DNA from: JAHWJR01 sp035942035
GTDB taxonomy: Bacteria > Actinomycetota > Acidimicrobiia > Acidimicrobiales > CADCSY01
NCBI GenBank assembly: GCA_035942035.1
Contig: DASZDK010000100.1
Span: 1 to 60,944 of the forward strand
DNA: 60,944 nucleotides
Direction of reading: 5' to 3'
How positions within the stretch are numbered: position 1 is the stretch's first letter; each line of letters starts with the position of its first letter. Positions 8,444-16,877 of this stretch are shown here, piece by piece. The notes beneath the pieces are model-generated. The model was not told the origin of the DNA. It saw nothing but the letters and a program-made list of their open reading frames with translations, and did not search any database. Both the position numbers and the translations under genes were made by a program.

Positions 8444-10528
8444 ATGGCCGGATCTTCCGAGCTGGAGTACGAGCAGGCCTACCTCGACTGGGCCCACCAG
8501 TGCCTGGAGGAGGCGCGCCGCCGGGTGCTCCGCCTCCGCGGCCTCACCACCGTGGGGCGGGGCGGCACCCACCAGACCCGGGTGGAGGGTGAGGTCGTCG
8601 AGGGGACGATCCGCAACCGCCTGGCCCAGCTCGACGTGGGCGACGCCGCCCTCGTGTTCGGCCGCATCGACCCGGAGGACACCGCCGAGCGGTTCTACAT
8701 CGGCCGGGTCGCCGTCGCCGACGAGCACCAGGAACCGGTGGTGGTCGACTGGCGGGCGCCCATCGCGGAGCCCTTCTACCGGGCGACCGGTCGCCACCCC
8801 ATGGGCCTGGCCCGGCGCCGCCACTTCGCCACCCGGGGGCGCCGCCTCCTTGCCGTGGAGGACGAGGTCTTCGGCGCCGGCGAGCGTGGGGACGAGGAGG
8901 CTGCCGGCGCCGGTCTCGCCGGCCGGGAGGTGCTCCTCGCCAGCCTGGCCCGACCGCGCTCCGGGCGTCTCGGTGACATCGTCGGCACCATCCAGGCCGA
9001 GCAGGACGAGATCATCCGCTCGGAGCTGGGCGGGGTGGTGGTGGTCCAGGGCGGGCCGGGGACGGGCAAGACCGTGGTCGCCCTGCACCGGGCCGCCTAC
9101 CTGCTCTACACCCACCGCTTCCCGCTGGAGGACCAGGGGGTCCTGGTGGTCGGGCCCAACCGGGTGTTCCTGCGCTACGTCGAGCGGGTCCTGCCCTCGC
9201 TGGGCGAGGCGGGGGTGGAGCTGGCGGTGCCCGCCGACCTGGTCCCCGAGACGGTCGGCGACCGCCAGGACGACCCCGCCGCCGTCCGGGTCAAGGGCGA
9301 CGTGCGGATGGTCGCCGTGCTGGCCAAGGCCGTCCGCGACCGCCAGCGCCCGCTGCGCCGCGACCTGGTCGTGGGCTTCGGCCTGACCTCACTGCGTTCC
9401 GACGTGGAGACCAGCCGGCGCATCATCGCCGCCGCCCGGCGCCGGGCCCGCACGCACAACGCCGGCCGCCGGCTGGTCGAGCAGGGCCTCTGGGAGGCGC
9501 TGGCCCGCAGCGCCCGCGACGAGGTCGAGCCCAGCCTGGTCCGCGACCGCCTCCGGCGCCACGACGAGATCCGCGCCGCGCTGGAGTGGATGTGGCCGCT
9601 GCTGACTCCTGACGAGTTGCTGCACGACCTGTTCGGCTCCCGCGCCCTCATCCGCCTGGCGGCGGGAGCCATGCTGGGCGCCGAGGAGCAGGCGTCGCTC
9701 GAGCGGCCCCGGGGCGAGCCGTTCGACCGGCGAGAGTGGACCGATGCCGACGTCCCGCTGCTGGACGAGGCCCGGGCCCTGCTCGGCCCCCGCCCCGGGC
9801 GCGGCGACGAGGAGCCCCGATCCTACGGCCACCTCGTGGTCGACGAGGCGCAGGACCTCTCGCCCATGGCGCTGCGGATGCTGTCTCGGCGGTCGCTGGG
9901 CGGCTCCATGACCGTGGTCGGCGACATCGCCCAGGCCACGGGTTCGTGGGCGCCCGACGGATGGGACGAGGTCCTCGACCACCTCCCGGCCCGCCGGCCG
10001 CCCCGGGTGCACGAGCTGAGCATCGCCTACCGCACGCCGGCGGCGGTGCTGTCGCTGGCCGAGCGCGTGCTGCCGGCGGCGGTCCCCGGGCTGCGGGCGC
10101 CCCGGTCGGTGCGGGAGGGCGGCGACCCGCCCCAGGTGACCCGGGTGGACCCGGGACGGCTGGGTGCCGAGGTGGCGGCGCGGGTCGCCGCCGAGCGCGC
10201 CGCCGTGGGCGAGGGCAATGTGGCCGTGGTGGTCCCGGACTCGCTGGCCGACGAGGTGAGCGCTGCCCTCGACGCCGGCGGCGAGCGGCACGGTCGGGCG
10301 GGCGGCGAGCAACTCGAGGCCCAGGTCAGCGTGCTCGCCGTGCGCCTGGTCAAGGGGCTCGAGCTCGACTCCGTGCTCGTGGTCGAACCCGCCCGCATCG
10401 TTGCCGAGGAGGCCCAGGGCCTGCGCTCGCTCTACGTCGCGCTGACCCGTGCCACCCGCCGGCTCACCGTGGTCCACTCCGAGCCGCTGCCCGAGGTGCT
10501 CGTCGAGCGCCAGCCTTCCCCGGCATGA
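8444..10528 (+). CDS. helD: HelD-like UvrD/Rep superfamily 1 ATPase
   Basis: 694 aa. The N-terminal part is a coiled-coil-rich arm (ELEYEQAYLDWAHQCLEEARRR) followed by a segment with DWRAPIAEPFYRATG, diagnostic of HelD rather than classical UvrD. Walker A GGPGTGKT is at residues 203-210, motif II VVDEAQDLSPM near 465-475, motif III GDIAQATGSW, and the last motif region LYVALTRATRRL near the C-terminus. HelD proteins bind RNA polymerase and use ATP to remove stalled or inactive complexes. In actinobacteria they also protect against or respond to rifamycins in some species. The stop overlaps the next gene by ATGA. Function by homology; substrate assignment to RNA polymerase is family knowledge. 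Confidence 0.9.
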   Translation: MAGSSELEYEQAYLDWAHQCLEEARRRVLRLRGLTTVGRGGTHQTRVEGEVVEGTIRNRLAQLDVGDAALVFGRIDPEDTAERFYIGRVAVADEHQEPVVVDWRAPIAEPFYRATGRHPMGLARRRHFATRGRRLLAVEDEVFGAGERGDEEAAGAGLAGREVLLASLARPRSGRLGDIVGTIQAEQDEIIRSELGGVVVVQGGPGTGKTVVALHRAAYLLYTHRFPLEDQGVLVVGPNRVFLRYVERVLPSLGEAGVELAVPADLVPETVGDRQDDPAAVRVKGDVRMVAVLAKAVRDRQRPLRRDLVVGFGLTSLRSDVETSRRIIAAARRRARTHNAGRRLVEQGLWEALARSARDEVEPSLVRDRLRRHDEIRAALEWMWPLLTPDELLHDLFGSRALIRLAAGAMLGAEEQASLERPRGEPFDRREWTDADVPLLDEARALLGPRPGRGDEEPRSYGHLVVDEAQDLSPMALRMLSRRSLGGSMTVVGDIAQATGSWAPDGWDEVLDHLPARRPPRVHELSIAYRTPAAVLSLAERVLPAAVPGLRAPRSVREGGDPPQVTRVDPGRLGAEVAARVAAERAAVGEGNVAVVVPDSLADEVSAALDAGGERHGRAGGEQLEAQVSVLAVRLVKGLELDSVLVVEPARIVAEEAQGLRSLYVALTRATRRLTVVHSEPLPEVLVERQPSPA

Positions 10529-10746
10529 GCGACCCCGGTGGGGGCGAGGTCACCATCAAGGTGCGGGCCAACGGGCCCTTGAAGGTGACGGGACCGGTCA
10601 CGCTCCTCGACCACGAGGGCCGTCCCTTCGAGGTCGAGGGCGACGACCTGGTCTTGTGCCGGTGCGGGCGCTCGGCCACCAAACCCTTCTGCGACGGCAC
10701 CCACCGCCAGGGGTTCGACGGCACCTGCGCCCACCAGCAGGCGTGA
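10525..10746 (+). CDS. CDGSH iron-sulfur domain protein
   Basis: 73 aa. The C-terminal half has the CDGSH-type motif C-R-C-G...KPFCDGTH with Cys45, Cys47, Cys56 and His60 as the 3Cys-1His ligands of a redox-active [2Fe-2S] cluster. No signal peptide or membrane segment, so cytoplasmic, like the short bacterial mitoNEET relatives. ATG at 10525 overlaps the helicase stop, implying coupled translation. The coupling is positional; no functional link between the two is known to me. Confidence 0.9.
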   Translation: MSDPGGGEVTIKVRANGPLKVTGPVTLLDHEGRPFEVEGDDLVLCRCGRSATKPFCDGTHRQGFDGTCAHQQA

Positions 10747-10758
10747 CCCGCTGACGCG

Positions 10759-10959
10759 TCAGTTGACGCCGGCGACCTCGTAGCCAGCCTCGTCGATGGC
10801 GGCCCGCACGGCGGCCTCCGACGCCTCGCCGACGACGTCCACCGTCTTGGTGGCCACGTCGACCTCCACACGGTCGACGCCCTCGACCTGGCCGACCTCG
10901 CCCTCGATGGCGCGCTTGCAGTGGTCACAGCTGATGCCGGGCACCGAATAGGTGGTCAT
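10759..10959 (-). CDS. Heavy-metal-associated domain protein, CopZ-like
   Basis: 66 aa, a single ferredoxin-like HMA domain. The metal-binding loop GISCDHC gives Cys11 and Cys14, and the remainder shows the usual beta-alpha-beta spacing with GVDRVEVD and GYEV at the end. Such proteins carry Cu(I) to P-type ATPases or act as a small metal buffer. No copper ATPase or CsoR regulator is next to it, so the partner is unknown. It converges with the CDGSH gene with 12 bp between stops. Confidence 0.9.
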   Translation of the reverse strand: MTTYSVPGISCDHCKRAIEGEVGQVEGVDRVEVDVATKTVDVVGEASEAAVRAAIDEAGYEVAGVN

Positions 10960-11097
10960 CTTCCCAGCCTACGGGCGGCACACGGCTGTGGCCCAGGTGG
11001 CGGGCCTTCCGTGCGCCTAGATGCATCGTGGATCTAACTCAGCCGCTGCGCTACCGTCGCCACGGTCGGTCTATCCGAGCGAAGGGTCGTGCGAGCG

Positions 11098-12708
11098 ATG
11101 ACGTCGACAGGAGCATGTCGGATCGCGGTGGTGGTGATGGTGGCGGTGCTGGGGCTGGGGCCGCCGGCCGTTGCCGCGCCGGAAAACGGTGAGGCGGAGG
11201 CGCCGGAGGCGACGGCTGCGGTGCAGGTGACCCCCAACCCCAGGCGAACCCGGGCCCACTCGTCGCCCCAGCTGGCGGTGAACCCCACCAACGGGGAGCT
11301 GGCGATCGTCGAGTCCGAGGTCCGTCACGACTTCCGCTGTGACCTGCACCTGTCCGTGAACGGAGGGCGCAGCTGGTTCCTCGGCGGCGATCTCATGATG
11401 GAGCCCTGGACGGAGTGCTCCCGCAAGGCCATCAACGGGCCCTACGCCACGCTGGCCTTCGACGGTGACGGCGTGCTCTACGTCGCTTTCTACGCCAGCG
11501 ATCCGCAGTTCGCCGACGCCGAGGATCTTCCGCTCCACATCTTCCTGGCCCGCTCCGATGACGGCGGGCGCACGTTCGAGACCAACTTCGTGCACCGTTC
11601 GCCGGAACCGGTCGAGGAGGACGAGGGCTTGCACAACAATGACCGCCCCATGGTGGCCATCGACCCCGACGACCACGACAACGTCTACGTCAGTTGGATG
11701 CAGCGGGGCGCTGAGGGGGAGAAGGCCGCCAAGGCGATGGTGGCGGCATCCGAGGACGGCGGCCGCAACTTCGCCGAGCCGGTGGACCTCACCGACGAGC
11801 GCGGCGGCTACCAGGCCCGTCCCACCGTGGCGCCCGACGGCACCGTGCACGTCATCTATCCCATCGGCCTCGACGCCAGGCCCGAGAACGTGGAGCCCTT
11901 TGGCGTGGTGCGCACGGTGTACCACCGCAGCTCCACCGACAACGGAAAGACGTGGTCCGATCGGACCGAGGTCGACCAGGGCAACGCCGGGTTCTACGGG
12001 GGGCGCAAGTACCTGCTGACCTCCGACGATGAGGGGAGGCTGTACGCCGTCTGGTACGCCAACCCGGAGCCGGAGTTTGACCCCACGAAGGAAGACGTGG
12101 ACATCTTCCTGCGCACCTCCGACGACGGGGGCCGAACGTGGGGCGATCGGGTGACCGTCAACGACGACGCCGACCAGGAGCTGGTCAACCACTACGACCC
12201 GGGGATCGCCATCGCTCCCAACGGCCGGGTCGACATCGCCTGGTACGACTTCCGCAACAGCCCCTACCCGGAGCAGTTTCCCGACGAGTTCAGCCCCCCG
12301 TTCAACCACGGCGGTTACCAAGACGTCTACTACACCTGGTCCGACGATGGCGGCCGAACGTTCGCTCCCAACGTCCGCATCAGCGACCGCATCATCAACC
12401 GGGAGATCGGGGTGTGGTCGAACAACATCCACAGCCACATGAGCGTGGGCATGGCCTCGACCGACGAGGGCGCGTACTTTGCCTGGCAGGACAGCCGGAA
12501 CGGCGATGAGGAGAACCAGGCCGAGGACGTGTACTTCGCGTCGGCCCTCCACGAACCCGCAGCGGCAGGCGAGGGTGGCGGTGGCATGCCGGGATGGGCG
12601 GTGGCCGCCATCATCGTCACCAGCATCCTCGTCGGCGTGGGGCTGACCCTGTTGGTCGTGTCACTGTCCGCTCGCCGCCGGTCCGGGGAGGCGCCGGCCG
12701 CGGCCTGA
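11098..12708 (+). CDS. Secreted, membrane-anchored BNR-repeat (sialidase-like) protein
   Basis: 536 aa from ATG 11098 (a GTG at 11089 would add three residues). An N-terminal signal peptide ends near AVAAPE. The body is a beta-propeller with several Asp-boxes: SVNGGRSW, SDDGGRTF, SEDGGRNF, STDNGKTW, TSDDGGRTW and SDDGGRTF. The C-terminus has one transmembrane helix (WAVAAIIVTSILVGVGLTLL) and a short Arg-rich tail, so the propeller should sit outside the cell tethered to the membrane. The catalytic Arg triad of true sialidases cannot be assigned by eye; a carbohydrate-binding or other propeller role is equally possible. Its last 48 bp overlap the opposing gene. Confidence 0.85.
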   Translation: MTSTGACRIAVVVMVAVLGLGPPAVAAPENGEAEAPEATAAVQVTPNPRRTRAHSSPQLAVNPTNGELAIVESEVRHDFRCDLHLSVNGGRSWFLGGDLMMEPWTECSRKAINGPYATLAFDGDGVLYVAFYASDPQFADAEDLPLHIFLARSDDGGRTFETNFVHRSPEPVEEDEGLHNNDRPMVAIDPDDHDNVYVSWMQRGAEGEKAAKAMVAASEDGGRNFAEPVDLTDERGGYQARPTVAPDGTVHVIYPIGLDARPENVEPFGVVRTVYHRSSTDNGKTWSDRTEVDQGNAGFYGGRKYLLTSDDEGRLYAVWYANPEPEFDPTKEDVDIFLRTSDDGGRTWGDRVTVNDDADQELVNHYDPGIAIAPNGRVDIAWYDFRNSPYPEQFPDEFSPPFNHGGYQDVYYTWSDDGGRTFAPNVRISDRIINREIGVWSNNIHSHMSVGMASTDEGAYFAWQDSRNGDEENQAEDVYFASALHEPAAAGEGGGGMPGWAVAAIIVTSILVGVGLTLLVVSLSARRRSGEAPAAA

Positions 12709-13254
12709 GGCGAGAGCCGTCCGGCCGTCGGGCTCGTCCGTTCCCACCGCGTCCGGCGGGGCCGCGGTACGGAGGAGGACCTGCTCCTCCACGGGGAGCT
12801 CCCGGGCGCCGCCCTCGCCGCTCTGTTCCTGGCGGCGCCGGCGGACGACCCGCCACATGTCGGCGGCCATGCCCGAGACGTTGTGGGCGGCGATGCGCAG
12901 CAGGGAGTAGCGGCACTCCGGGCCGCTGCACCTCCTCGTGGCCAGCGGCGAGTGCCGGTCGACGTGGGCCGAGACGTGGTTCCCCTCGCCCACGCTCACG
13001 TGCAGGCTGTCCTGGGCCGAGATCTCCCGGTAGGAGACGCGGTTGGGGTGGTACAGCCGCCCGATGGTGGTGTCGCGGCAGAAGCGGTCGCTGGCCTCGA
13101 GGTTGGCCACCAGGGCGGCGGGATCGGGGCTCTCGAAGGAGGCGCCGGGACGGCGAGGGACGGCCGGGGTGGCGCCGGGGTGGCGCTGCTCGCGCCGGCG
13201 CGACCAGGGGACCGGTCGTCGTTGCTGGGCGCGCGTGGGTACATCGACTGGCAT
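12661..13254 (-). CDS. Conserved-looking protein of unknown function
   Basis: 197 aa. I do not recognise it. The central part (about residues 45-135) looks like a folded domain, with RFCRDTTIGRLYHPNRVSY, HVDRHSPLA, a Cys pair in CSGPECRY, and MAADMWRVVRRRR. Third-position GC is strong in this frame, and the amino acid composition there is protein-like rather than the Arg/Pro/Gly of a shadow frame. Both termini are low complexity. No signal peptide or membrane segment. The 3' end overlaps the BNR gene by 48 bp. A CRP/FNR-like box lies about 90 bp upstream of the ATG. Confidence 0.6.
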   Translation of the reverse strand: MPVDVPTRAQQRRPVPWSRRREQRHPGATPAVPRRPGASFESPDPAALVANLEASDRFCRDTTIGRLYHPNRVSYREISAQDSLHVSVGEGNHVSAHVDRHSPLATRRCSGPECRYSLLRIAAHNVSGMAADMWRVVRRRRQEQSGEGGARELPVEEQVLLRTAAPPDAVGTDEPDGRTALASGRGRRLPGPAASGQ

Positions 13255-13342
13255 GGAAGGCTTCTCCGGGGTGCGTTCGGGCGGGGGGCGACGGACCGCG
13301 TCCGGAGGACGTCGTGTCCGACCTGGTCCATGTTAGAGGGAT

Positions 13343-13358
13343 CGTGAGAGTTTTCACA
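13343..13358. promoter_or_regulatory. CRP/FNR-family box candidate
   Basis: CGTGA-GAGTTT-TCACA matches the CRP-family consensus TGTGA-N6-TCACA at nine of ten positions, in an unusually AT-rich patch of a GC-rich region. It lies 89 bp upstream of the start of the unknown 197-aa gene and downstream of bioY, so the unknown gene is the plausible target. No regulator gene is adjacent. Confidence 0.45.
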
Positions 13359-13429
13359 ATCTCTTCTGGCGATGGCACCTGCCGCTCAGACGGCACCCGC
13401 CGGCAGCCCGGGGGCCGGGGACCGGAGCT

Positions 13430-14050
13430 TCAGTCGGTCGGGCGGTGTCCCTGCGACCGGCCGGCCAGCCGCCAGGCGGCGGGCAGCAGCAGGCCGGCGG
13501 CGACGAGCTTGACCGCGTCGCCGATGACGAACGGGAGGAGGCCTTGGGTCAGGGCGGTGGTGGCGTCGGCGTCGATCACGAAGGCCAGCCAGGTGACTCC
13601 GAGCAGGTAGATCACCGCCGTGCCCGCCAGCATGGCCGGCACCGAGGTCAACACGGTGCGGTCCTGGCGGTGCTCGGCCAGCCGCCCCACCAGGGCGGCG
13701 GCAAGGACGAAGCCCACCAGGTAGCCCCCGGTGGCGCCGGTGGCGACCTGCCAGCCGCTGGCGCCGTCGGCGTAGAAGGGCAGGCCTCCGGCGCCGAGGG
13801 CCACGTAGAGCAGCTGGCTGGCCCCGCCGGCCCGCCAGCCCAGCGTGGCCCCTGCCAGCAGCACGGCGAACGTCTGGCCGGTCACGGGCACCGGGGTCCA
13901 CGGCAGGGGGATGGTGATCTGGGCGGCAGCGGCGGTCAGCAGGGCGAAGCCCACGACCAGGGCCACCGTCCGGACCCGGCTCTGGGGCAGGAGGTCGGCG
14001 AGGGTGGCGGGGCCACCGGCCATGGCCAGGCTGGGGTTGGTGGTGGTCAT
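13430..14050 (-). CDS. bioY: Biotin transporter BioY (ECF S-component)
   Basis: 206 aa with about six hydrophobic helices and the BioY hallmark ITIPLPWTPVPVTGQTFAVL near residues 45-65, followed by LGWRAGG and GGYLVGF. BioY binds biotin in the membrane and works alone or with an ECF energising module (BioMN), which is not nearby. ATG at 14050 is chosen because it gives a short cytoplasmic N-terminus before the first helix. Divergent from the Fbp-type ATPase gene with a 106-bp spacer in which I found no clear operator. Confidence 0.95.
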   Translation of the reverse strand: MTTTNPSLAMAGGPATLADLLPQSRVRTVALVVGFALLTAAAAQITIPLPWTPVPVTGQTFAVLLAGATLGWRAGGASQLLYVALGAGGLPFYADGASGWQVATGATGGYLVGFVLAAALVGRLAEHRQDRTVLTSVPAMLAGTAVIYLLGVTWLAFVIDADATTALTQGLLPFVIGDAVKLVAAGLLLPAAWRLAGRSQGHRPTD

Positions 14051-14156
14051 GACGGGTGTGACTGGTGAACGGGCACGGTCGTTACCGTAGGCGGGACGGC
14101 AGCTCGGCCGGCCCATGGTCGGGCACCCGGCCTGACCCCGTTCGGGGGCCCGCCGT

Positions 14157-15233
14157 ATGCTGTTCGGTGTGGCGAACGGCGGCGAGGTCGAGGTCCGGGG
14201 GCTGAGCAAGGCCTTCGGCTCGGTGGTCGCCCTGCGCGACGTCTCCCTGCGTGCGGCGCCGGGGAGCGTGCTCGCCCTGCTCGGTCCCAGCGGGTGCGGG
14301 AAGACGACGCTGCTACGCAGCATCGCCGGCCTGGAGACGCCCGACGTCGGCGAGATCGTGGTGGGCGGGCGCCTCCTCACGTCCGAGCGCGGGTCGGTGG
14401 CGCCGGAGCAGCGCAAGGTCGGCATGGTGTTCCAGGACTGGGCGCTGTTCCCCCACCTCGACGTGAGGGCCAACGTCGGTTACGGCCTGTCCCGGCCCGA
14501 GCGACGGTCGGGCCGGGTGGAGGAAGCCCTGGCCCTGGTGGGCCTGACCGGTCTGGCCGACCGACCGCCGGGCACGCTCTCGGGCGGTCAGCAACAGCGC
14601 GTGGCGCTGGCCCGGGCGCTTGCGCCCCGGCCGTCGGTGCTGCTGCTCGACGAGCCGTTCTCCAACCTCGACACCTCGCTGCGCGTCCAGGTCCGGGCCG
14701 AGGTGCACCGCCTCCTCGCCGAGCTGGAGATCACCACGGTGTTCGTCACCCACGACCAGGAGGAGGCGTTCGTCCTGGGCGACGAGGTGGTGGTGCTGCG
14801 CGACGGCGCCGTCGAGCAGCAGGGCCCGCCGTCCGAGCTCTACGCCTCGCCGGCCTCGGCATGGGTCGCCGGCTTCGTGGGCGACGCCAACCTTCTGGCC
14901 GGCGAGGCCGACGGCGCCTGGGCCCACACGCCGGTCGGCGCGGTGCCGTTGACGGCGGAGGCCGCCGGCCCCGTGCAGGTGCTGGTCCGGCCCGAGGCGC
15001 TGCGGGTCGACGCCGGCGACGGGGGCGCGGTGGAAGTGGTCGAGTTCTACGGCCACGACAGCGTCTACGAGGTCGCCCTCGACGGCGGCCTGCGCCTGCG
15101 GGCCCGAGTGGCGGGGGCGCCGTGCGTGGGGCGGGGCCAGCGGGTGGGGGTGTCCTACGTGGGGCCGCCGACGGCCACCTGGCCCGCGCCCCGCTCGGCG
15201 GTCACGACGCCGGTGCCGGCCGCCAACCACTAA
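14157..15233 (+). CDS. fbpC: ABC transporter ATPase, FbpC/PotA-like (iron(III) uptake)
   Basis: 358 aa. Walker A GPSGCGKT at residues 43-50, signature LSGGQQQRVALARAL near 141, Walker B LLLLDEPFSNLD, switch His in FVTHDQEEAF, and a C-terminal OB-like regulatory domain (about 245-345), as in FbpC/MalK-type ATPases. ATG 14157 or GTG 14169 could start it. The permease and binding protein for the same system lie directly downstream on the opposite strand. The last 32 bp overlap the permease 3' end, so this is a convergent, split transporter locus. Confidence 0.92.
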   Translation: MLFGVANGGEVEVRGLSKAFGSVVALRDVSLRAAPGSVLALLGPSGCGKTTLLRSIAGLETPDVGEIVVGGRLLTSERGSVAPEQRKVGMVFQDWALFPHLDVRANVGYGLSRPERRSGRVEEALALVGLTGLADRPPGTLSGGQQQRVALARALAPRPSVLLLDEPFSNLDTSLRVQVRAEVHRLLAELEITTVFVTHDQEEAFVLGDEVVVLRDGAVEQQGPPSELYASPASAWVAGFVGDANLLAGEADGAWAHTPVGAVPLTAEAAGPVQVLVRPEALRVDAGDGGAVEVVEFYGHDSVYEVALDGGLRLRARVAGAPCVGRGQRVGVSYVGPPTATWPAPRSAVTTPVPAANH

Positions 15234-16830
15234 CCGCCAGCGCCTCCTCGTCGGGCTCCGGTGCTCCGGGGCCCGTCGTCCCGGTGGTCGGCGTCGCCGG
15301 CTCGCGTTCGGACTCGCGTAGCACGAGCAGGGCCATGGGCAGCGCCGACAGGAGCACCAGGGCCAGCGCCGGCGCCGCCGCCCGCCCGAAGAACGCTTCG
15401 CTGGAGGCGTTCCAGACCTGGGTGGCGAGGGTCTGGTACCCGGTCGGCGCCAGGAGCAGCGTGGCCGGCAGCTCCTTCATGCAGGTGAGGAAGACGAGGG
15501 CCGAGCCGGCCAGGGCGCCGGGACGGACCAGCGGCAGCACCACCGACCAGGTGGTGGCCACCTTCGAGCGTCCCAGGAGGCGTGAGGCCTCTTCCAGGGA
15601 GGGGTTGACCTGGAGCAGGGAGGCCCGGATGGCCCCCACCGCCTGGGGCAGGAACAGCACCACGTAGGCCAGCACCAGCATGGTCCTGGTCTGGTAGATC
15701 GCCGGCACCACCCGGGCGCCGAAGAACACCAGCGACAGGGCGACGACCACGCCGGGAAGGGCGTATCCGGCGTAGGACGCCCGCTCCACCAGGCGGGCGA
15801 GCCGGCCCGGGTGACGAGCGGCCAGCACCGCCACGGGCCAGGCGGCGGCCACCGACGCCACCGCGCCGAGCGCCGAGGCGCTGAGGCTGTGGCCGACCAG
15901 GGTGGCGGTGAGGCGGAGCGGCTCGCCGGCGGCCAGGCCCCGCACCAGCCAGTAGGTGACCACGCCGAGGGGGACCACCAGGGCGACACCCACCAGGGCG
16001 GCGCAGGCCGCCGCCGCCGGCCACCGCCACCGCCCGAGGGGGGTGACCGGCGGCTTCCGGCCGCCGCCGGCGTGCAGGCGGTGGTAGGCGGCCTGGCCCC
16101 GACTGCGGGTCTCGACCACCAGCACCACCACGGTCAACGCCACCAGCACCAGCCCCAGGGAGGCGGCGGCCGACCGGTCGAGTGACGCCTGGTACTGCAC
16201 GTAGATCACACGGGTGAACGAGTCGAACCGCAGCAGCGACACCGCTCCGAAGTCGCTGAGGGTGTAGAGGGCCACGAGCAGGGCGCCGGCGGTGATCGAG
16301 GGCCGCAGCTGCGGCAGGGTGACGTGCCAGAAGGTGGCCCGCGTCCCTCGGCCCAGCGTGCGGCTGGCCTCCTCCAGGCTGGGATCGAGGCGGCGCAGGG
16401 CGGCCCGGACGGTGAGGAGCACGTAGGGGTAGCTGAACAGCGTCAGGGCCAGCCAGGCGCCGGGGAAGCCGTAGATCGAGGGCAGCTCCTCCACGCCCAG
16501 CGGCGCCAGCCAGTCGCGGACCATCCCCCGCGGCCCGAGCGCCGCCACGAAGGCGAAGGCGCCGATGTAGGTGGGGATGGCCAGGGGCAGGGCGCTGAGC
16601 ACGGCCCACGCCCGGCGGCCGGGCAGGTCGGTGCGCACGGTCAGCCACGCCATGGGAACGGCGAGGAGCACCGACGTCACCGTCACCGCCACGGCCAGGC
16701 CGGCGGTGCGCACCAGGAGCTCGAGCGTGCGGCCGGAGGCCACGGTGCCCAGAAGGCGGTCGAGGCCGCCGTCGGCCGCCCGAACGGCGAGGTAGCCGGC
16801 CGGCAGCACCGCCACCAGGGCGACCGCCAC
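15202..16830 (-). CDS. fbpB: ABC transporter permease, FbpB-like (fused two-domain)
   Basis: 542 aa with about 12 predicted membrane segments in two repeats. Each repeat has an EAA-loop (EEASRTLGRGTRATFW near 175-190 and EEASRLLGRSKVATTW near 435-450) for docking the ATPase. This fused arrangement is typical of FbpB/SfuB ferric-iron permeases. GTG 16830 is the first start after the preceding stop in frame and begins in the first membrane helix; it lies 48 bp after the binding protein stop. Works with the lipoprotein upstream and the ATPase encoded convergently downstream. Confidence 0.93.
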   Translation of the reverse strand: MAVALVAVLPAGYLAVRAADGGLDRLLGTVASGRTLELLVRTAGLAVAVTVTSVLLAVPMAWLTVRTDLPGRRAWAVLSALPLAIPTYIGAFAFVAALGPRGMVRDWLAPLGVEELPSIYGFPGAWLALTLFSYPYVLLTVRAALRRLDPSLEEASRTLGRGTRATFWHVTLPQLRPSITAGALLVALYTLSDFGAVSLLRFDSFTRVIYVQYQASLDRSAAASLGLVLVALTVVVLVVETRSRGQAAYHRLHAGGGRKPPVTPLGRWRWPAAAACAALVGVALVVPLGVVTYWLVRGLAAGEPLRLTATLVGHSLSASALGAVASVAAAWPVAVLAARHPGRLARLVERASYAGYALPGVVVALSLVFFGARVVPAIYQTRTMLVLAYVVLFLPQAVGAIRASLLQVNPSLEEASRLLGRSKVATTWSVVLPLVRPGALAGSALVFLTCMKELPATLLLAPTGYQTLATQVWNASSEAFFGRAAAPALALVLLSALPMALLVLRESEREPATPTTGTTGPGAPEPDEEALAVSGWRPAPAS

Positions 16831-16877
16831 CCCGGCGGTGGCGAGGGCGCGGCTCGGCGCCGAGCCGCCTCGAGGCC

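Noticed and set aside
12883..13347. Plus-strand frame opposite the unknown 197-aa gene
   Set aside because: Its amino acid make-up is Gly/Ala/Val/Arg-rich and shadow-like, while the minus frame has protein-like segments and better third-position bias.
14051..14156. Possible iron box or biotin operator between bioY and fbpC
   Set aside because: No TTAGG...CCTAA or BirA/BioR-like palindrome could be found in the 106 bp.
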